A stretch of DNA of 10,025 bases, from contig NZ_MSTI01000136.1 of assembly GCF_001949125.1 (NCBI RefSeq), positions 1-10,025 on the forward strand, read 5' to 3'. The notes beneath the pieces are model-generated. The model searched no databases and had not been told where the DNA came from. It saw nothing but the letters and a program-made list of their open reading frames with translations. The DNA is from Deinococcus marmoris (GTDB lineage: Bacteria > Deinococcota > Deinococci > Deinococcales > Deinococcaceae). This document shows positions 6,960-10,025 of this stretch, in pieces; position 1 is the first letter of the stretch, and every line of letters begins with the position of its first letter. The translations under genes and the position numbers were made by a program.

Positions 6960-7111
6960 CGCGGAAGCGTTCTTAGAACACAAGTGATCCAGACCTCATG
7001 AAATGACCATGCAGAGGCCGTGCAACGGGTGCCAGGTCAGGCGCTACGGGCCAGGGGACGGGCCGCCGAAGCTGAGGTGGTCTTGCTATTGCGGTGACGT
7101 AATTCGGAGAA

Positions 7112-7125
7112 CTGCTCTAGAGCAG
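7112..7125. promoter_or_regulatory. 14-bp perfect palindrome
   Basis: CTGCTCTAGAGCAG is a perfect 14-bp palindrome in the gap between the lectin gene and leader B. It could be an operator for a dimeric regulator controlling the downstream lipoprotein gene, but no promoter elements are clear around it and no second copy was seen before the lectin gene. The rest of 6960-7190 shows no convincing gene. Confidence 0.3.
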
Positions 7126-7190
7126 GCGTGGTCTCTGGCGACCGGGACAGGCAGAAGTCGAAAGTGATCATCAATCGGCAGCGACTAAAG

Positions 7191-7309
7191 CTGCACCAAA
7201 CCTTTTTGTAAGGAGAAATCCGATGAATAAGGCATGCAACAAGGCTTCTCAATCGGCCCCAACAGGGTTCAACTGGGCAGGCGCTGAACCGGCGGCCCAG
7301 GCTGCTGCC
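7191..7309 (+). repeat. Leader repeat copy B
   Basis: The second copy of the leader, offset by 1210 bp from copy A over the first 70 bp and by 1212 bp at the hairpin. It holds AAGGAG at 7210-7215 and an ATG at 7223, opening the frame MNKACNKASQSAP, which stays in frame with the lipoprotein that follows. Its hairpin (CTGGGC 7273-7278, loop 7279-7294, GCCCAG 7295-7300) has only a 6-bp core stem. Confidence 0.75.
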
Positions 7310-7363
7310 CCCTCGCTGATGGGCCTCAGCCCCCGAATGCCTCTGTCTGGCCCAGGAGTCTGT

Positions 7364-7972
7364 ATGACCAACTCCCTGGTCTTCCCCTCCCGCTCGTTGC
7401 TGACCCTGTGCGCCGCTCTGCTGACGGCCTGCGGCCGCACCAATAACACCGCGCCGCACAGCGACTCTACCCTCAAGAGCATCGTCTTCAACGCGGTGGT
7501 CAAGCGGCCCGGCAGCACTCCGCAGACCTTCAAGGTGGTGGGCGGCCAAAGCCTGCCGGTGTACCTCGATCTGGAGCCACGTGACCAGACCGGCCACGCC
7601 CTGCCCATGACCGCTCTGGACAACCTCAAGCCCTGCTCTGATCCGGCGGCGGTTCGGCTGAGCGACATCAGCACGGCCCGGCACCCGCACCGCTTGAGAC
7701 TTCAGTTTCTGGCGAGAGGAACGCAGAACATAACGTTCGTGACGGGAACGGACTGCACGGCGGCGGGCGTGAGTGTGGCGCTCAGGGGAACGTTCTTGCA
7801 GCCTCACTCGACTCCTGCAGGGGATAAAACCTACAGTCTGGCCCTCAAGGCCGACGGCACCGTCGTGACATGGGGGCGGAATGACTACGGGCAGCTTGGC
7901 AACGGCAGAACAACGGCGAGCGCTGTACCCGTCGCCGTGAATCTTTCCAGCGTCGCCATTCCCGTACCCTGA
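7364..7972 (+). CDS. Lipoprotein with a single C-terminal RCC1 unit, probably truncated
   Basis: From the ATG at 7364 (AGGAG at 7354-7358) a 202-aa lipoprotein is encoded: PSRSLLTLCAALLTAC, with lipobox LTAC and the lipidated Cys at 23. Residues about 34-150 form an unrecognised, probably beta-rich domain with two Cys (in LKPCSD and GTDCTAAG). Residues from about 157 match the RCC1 repeat: SLALKADGTVVTWGRNDYGQLGNG, then PVAVNLSSV. RCC1 proteins normally have about seven such units forming a propeller; here the frame ends after one (AIPVP), so it is likely the remnant of a longer protein. No further RCC1 units were found downstream in any frame I read. The frame also stays open upstream to the ATG at 7223 of leader B, which would give 249 aa, but the signal peptide would then be internal, so 7364 is preferred. 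Confidence 0.72.
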   Translation: MTNSLVFPSRSLLTLCAALLTACGRTNNTAPHSDSTLKSIVFNAVVKRPGSTPQTFKVVGGQSLPVYLDLEPRDQTGHALPMTALDNLKPCSDPAAVRLSDISTARHPHRLRLQFLARGTQNITFVTGTDCTAAGVSVALRGTFLQPHSTPAGDKTYSLALKADGTVVTWGRNDYGQLGNGRTTASAVPVAVNLSSVAIPVP

Positions 7973-8340
7973 GCCAAAGAACAGGGCGGATTCTCTCTGC
8001 CGCGCGCTCCCTTTCACCACTTTGCCATTACCTGCGAGCCAGACCAGCCGCCCAGGGTCCAGGTCAGGATGACTCAGCTCTGACCCAGGTGAGCCGCGCG
8101 CTCCGAAGTGGCTCAGGAGCCAGAGCATCGTTGACGGCGTGATGCCCGAAGTGGCGCCGGCACCCGGCCTCCCGCTCAGAGGATGGGGTGCGGTGGGTAA
8201 TAGACGTGAGACGGAAGTGGACCACCGCTGCGGCAAAGAACGTACGCCCCGGAAGAGGGCCGCTATTGCCGCTCCCTGAAGTCAGCGCCACCCTTTAACA
8301 CTTCTCCGCACAATTCCCTGGATCAGAAAGGAGAGCCAGT
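7973..8340. other. Gene-free stretch after the RCC1 lipoprotein
   Basis: This 368-bp stretch has open frames on the minus strand, but none has a convincing ribosome binding site or a family I recognise. It directly follows the abrupt end of the RCC1 gene, so it may be rearranged DNA. No clear terminator or promoter was found; the last 15 bases carry the ribosome binding site of the next gene (AAAGGAG). Confidence 0.4.
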
Positions 8341-8931
8341 ATGCTCAAGCCCGTTCCGCCCGTGTTCAGGTATCGCCGAGTCTCCCGGCGGTTCAACGCC
8401 CTGTTTCTCGCTGCCCTACTGCTCGCCGGATTGTTGAGTCCAGCTCTCGCCGTCTCACCTGGCGGCGGGAACCAACGGCCCTCGCTGGAAGGCTGCGTCG
8501 GCGACACGCTCTTCAACGGCGTGTGGCGGCTGAAAGTCACCAAAATCGAGCGCATCGTCAAGGACGGCACAACACCCAGTTGGGGGCTGACGGTCGAGGT
8601 CCGCAACGGCACGCGCACCACCATGACGCTGACCGACGCGGGTGTCAGTTACAGCGGGGACGGCATTCAGCTCACCTTTCCCGACGGCACTGCCCTGTCC
8701 GTGGACCCCTTGGAGGTGCAGAAGCTCACCCTGACCAAGGTGCAGCAGGGCGGCATGCTCCGGGTTCAGCTCAACTTTTATTTCGATGCGGGTGTAAAGG
8801 CCGGACCCACCCCCAGCAAACTGCTGTTCGAGATCGATCCCAGGGGCATCGGGTTTAGCGAGCAGCAGCGCGGCGTCGCCTTCACCACGCCCACGCCGAG
8901 TTTCCGGGTGCAGCTGGATTGCCCGCACTGA
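8341..8931 (+). CDS. Secreted protein of unknown function (beta-rich)
   Basis: The 196-aa protein has AAAGGAG about 8 nt before its ATG at 8341. The N-terminus is basic (RYRRVSRRF) followed by a hydrophobic core (LFLAALLLAGLL) and a likely signal peptidase I site after SPALA (A37). The mature part has alternating hydrophobic strands (GVWRLKVTKIERI, WGLTVEVRNGT, LRVQLNFYF) and two Cys, C52 and one near the C-terminus (LDCPH), which could form a disulfide. The strand pattern, with a 'native state' WxL.V...R motif and NGT turn, resembles the immunoglobulin-like fold of DUF4352-type exported proteins, but I cannot assign a family. No frameshift or truncation is apparent. Confidence 0.78.
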   Translation: MLKPVPPVFRYRRVSRRFNALFLAALLLAGLLSPALAVSPGGGNQRPSLEGCVGDTLFNGVWRLKVTKIERIVKDGTTPSWGLTVEVRNGTRTTMTLTDAGVSYSGDGIQLTFPDGTALSVDPLEVQKLTLTKVQQGGMLRVQLNFYFDAGVKAGPTPSKLLFEIDPRGIGFSEQQRGVAFTTPTPSFRVQLDCPH

Positions 8932-8973
8932 ACGCGAGACGGCCCACACGCCGCTGAGCTTTGGCCCTATCCG

Positions 8974-9005
8974 GGGCGGGCGGCGAGAGGGAACCGCACC
9001 CGCCC
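8974..9005 (+). terminator. GC-rich hairpin after the secreted protein gene
   Basis: GGGCGGG (8974-8980) pairs with CCCGCCC (8999-9005), and CGG (8981-8983) with CCG (8994-8996) across a 2-nt bulge. It lies about 43 nt after the stop of the preceding gene. There is no U-tract, so a terminator role rests on position and stability only. Confidence 0.35.
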
Positions 9006-9106
9006 GTCCACAACAGACGTTCCTAGATCAGGTGAACGCATCAATCTTCCAAGGGCGTACCGCCTTCGTCCCGTCCCACCCGTCCCACTTCAAGACAAGG
9101 AGCGCC

Positions 9107-9739
9107 ATGAACAGAATTTTGCTGCCCGCCCTCACGCTGCTCGCCATGGTGTTCGCCGGCTGCGGTGGATCGCCCTCCTCACCAGACCCCGGCCCCACGC
9201 CAGACCCGGCTCCCCCGCCGTCCGTCATCATTCCCGAAACCACCAAAGTTGCCGACGCCAGCACCCGCGCCTCGCTGACGGCGTACAACGGCGACACTGG
9301 TGAGATGCGGTTTTCCAAGAGCAGCCCAATACTCGCCAAACTGAAGAGCGGGGACGTTCTGGTTTCGGAACCGTCGAACGCCGCGCCCTCGGGTTACCTG
9401 CGCAAAGTCCAGGCGGTGCGGCAAGAGAACAGTGAAGTGGTGCTGGATACCACCCAGGCCAGACTCGATGAAGCCATCACCGAGGGGGAGCTGCATGCTG
9501 ACTTCCAACTGAACGGCGACGACCTGTTGCGAACCGAGGGGCTGCCCAAAGGAGTGACCCTGACCGCCAACCCGGCCAGCCGCCTGAATGCTCAGGCCGG
9601 TGTTGGAGACAACTACAATTTCAGCTTGCATTTTGACCATACCTTCGTGCCGATCCAGGGGCCGAACGCCACCGGCACCATCCGGGTGAACGGCGGAGTG
9701 AACTTCAATAGACCTCTTGCGAAAGTCAGGCACATTTAG
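9107..9739 (+). pseudogene. Lipoprotein with proline-rich linker, cut off by an IS element
   Basis: AAGGAG at 9097-9102 precedes the ATG at 9107. The N-terminus MNRILLPALTLLAMVFAGC is a lipoprotein signal with lipidated Cys at 19, followed by a Ser/Pro/Asp linker (22-40). The next part, including LKSGDVLVSEPSNAAPSGYLRKV and VVLDTTQARLDEAITEGEL, resembles the N-terminal module of large bacterial surface proteins that carry a GDVLV...GFLRKV motif; I know no function for it. The native sequence runs to about residue 201 (GVNFN). The last nine residues (RPLAKVRHI) and the stop come from the left end of the IS at 9711, so the gene is truncated. A longer start at 9032 lacks a signal peptide at its front and is less likely. 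Whether the shortened product is still made is unknown. Confidence 0.75.
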
Positions 9740-10025
9740 CGGTGGCGTTGCAGATGGCGGCGATGAGGTTGACTCGGAGGCTGAACCGCTTTCGCCGATG
9801 GCGATACGTTTCCTTCAACACTCGAAAAATCTTGATCCGACGAATGACATGCTCAACAGCGATTCTGAAGCGTGCCAGTCGAAGATTTTCTGCTTTCTGT
9901 GCCGGAGTGAGCTTGCGTTTCTTGCTCGCTTTGTGCGGTGTACGGCACAGCGGGTGTTGGTGTTGAACGCCCTGATAGCCAGCATCGGCAACCAATTCAG
10001 TTTCAGGGTGAATGGCGGTCTGGGA
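9711..10025 (-). mobile_element. IS5-type insertion sequence, left end (continues past the window)
   Basis: The break in the lipoprotein falls at the sequence GACCTCTTGCGAAAGTC (from 9711), which looks like a terminal inverted repeat of IS5-superfamily elements. The transposase stop lies only 15 bp inside this end. A TA precedes the end (9709-9710), which would fit a short target duplication, but the other end is outside the window, so boundary and duplication are not confirmed. Confidence 0.7.
9726..10025 (-). CDS. IS5-family (DDE, HARBI1-like) transposase, C-terminal part
   Basis: The visible 99 residues are the C-terminal part of a DDE transposase; the frame is open to the window edge, so the N-terminal part and start lie beyond 10025. 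The motif ADAGYQG contains the probable second catalytic Asp (D14 of the visible part), and RFRIAVEHVIRRIKIFR contains the probable catalytic Glu (E58), with the Arg/Lys pattern typical of the IS5/IS427 group. A basic linker (KASKKRKLTPAQKAEN) lies between. The stop (TGA on the minus strand) is at 9726-9728. The visible part has no stop or frameshift, so the element could be intact. Confidence 0.85.
   Translation of the reverse strand, partial: SQTAIHPETELVADAGYQGVQHQHPLCRTPHKASKKRKLTPAQKAENLRLARFRIAVEHVIRRIKIFRVLKETYRHRRKRFSLRVNLIAAICNATAKCA

Noticed and set aside
7037..8236. 399-aa open frame on the minus strand
   Set aside because: It lies antisense to the RCC1 lipoprotein and its leader; its composition is that of a GC-driven shadow, and the lipobox and RCC1 motif on the plus strand are clear.
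1..10025. CRISPR array, tRNA or rRNA genes
   Set aside because: No regularly spaced repeats of CRISPR type and no recognisable tRNA or rRNA sequence were seen on either strand.

Overview
The window is GC-rich, with nearly all genes on the + strand behind strong AAGGAG/GGAGG ribosome binding sites. The content fits an accessory region of a Deinococcus-type genome: a long ATPase-TPR-winged-helix-BTAD regulator, GC-rich exported lipoproteins, and IS1182-like and IS5-like insertion sequences. The genus is an inference from protein style, not proven from the sequence.

Layout. (1) 3-560: TetR-family repressor, perhaps coupled to a gene left of the window. (2) 727-1536: decayed front part of an IS1182-type transposase with two in-frame stops. 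(3) 1699-4836: 1045-aa STAND/SARP-like regulator (N-terminal P-loop ATPase, TPR-like middle, C-terminal winged helix plus BTAD). (4) 4837-4899: 9-bp direct repeats with an 11-bp period and a perfect 12-bp hairpin whose 3' arm covers the ribosome binding site of the next gene. (5) 4900-5151: small double zinc-ribbon protein. (6) 5428-9739: a run of exported proteins: a Tat-type cupin, a lectin (two Cys repeats plus a ricin-type beta-trefoil), a lipoprotein ending in one RCC1 unit, a secreted beta-rich protein, and a proline-linker lipoprotein. (7) 9711-10025: left end of an IS5-type element, transposase on the - strand, which cuts off the last lipoprotein.

The most unusual structure is a duplicated leader in front of the lectin gene (from 5981) and the RCC1 lipoprotein gene (from 7191). 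Both copies carry the same ribosome binding site and start codon, open a short reading frame, and contain a hairpin with a 16-nt loop. The loop in the first copy is the reverse complement of the loop in the second (13 of 16 positions), and the first copy's stem is a perfect 15 bp. This suggests a local inversion or a template-switch event.

How the genes work together is inference. The regulator and zinc-ribbon gene may form a control module, and the genes after it supply envelope or extracellular proteins. The shared leader suggests that at least two of these are, or were, regulated alike. IS decay and truncated genes point to a fast-changing region.
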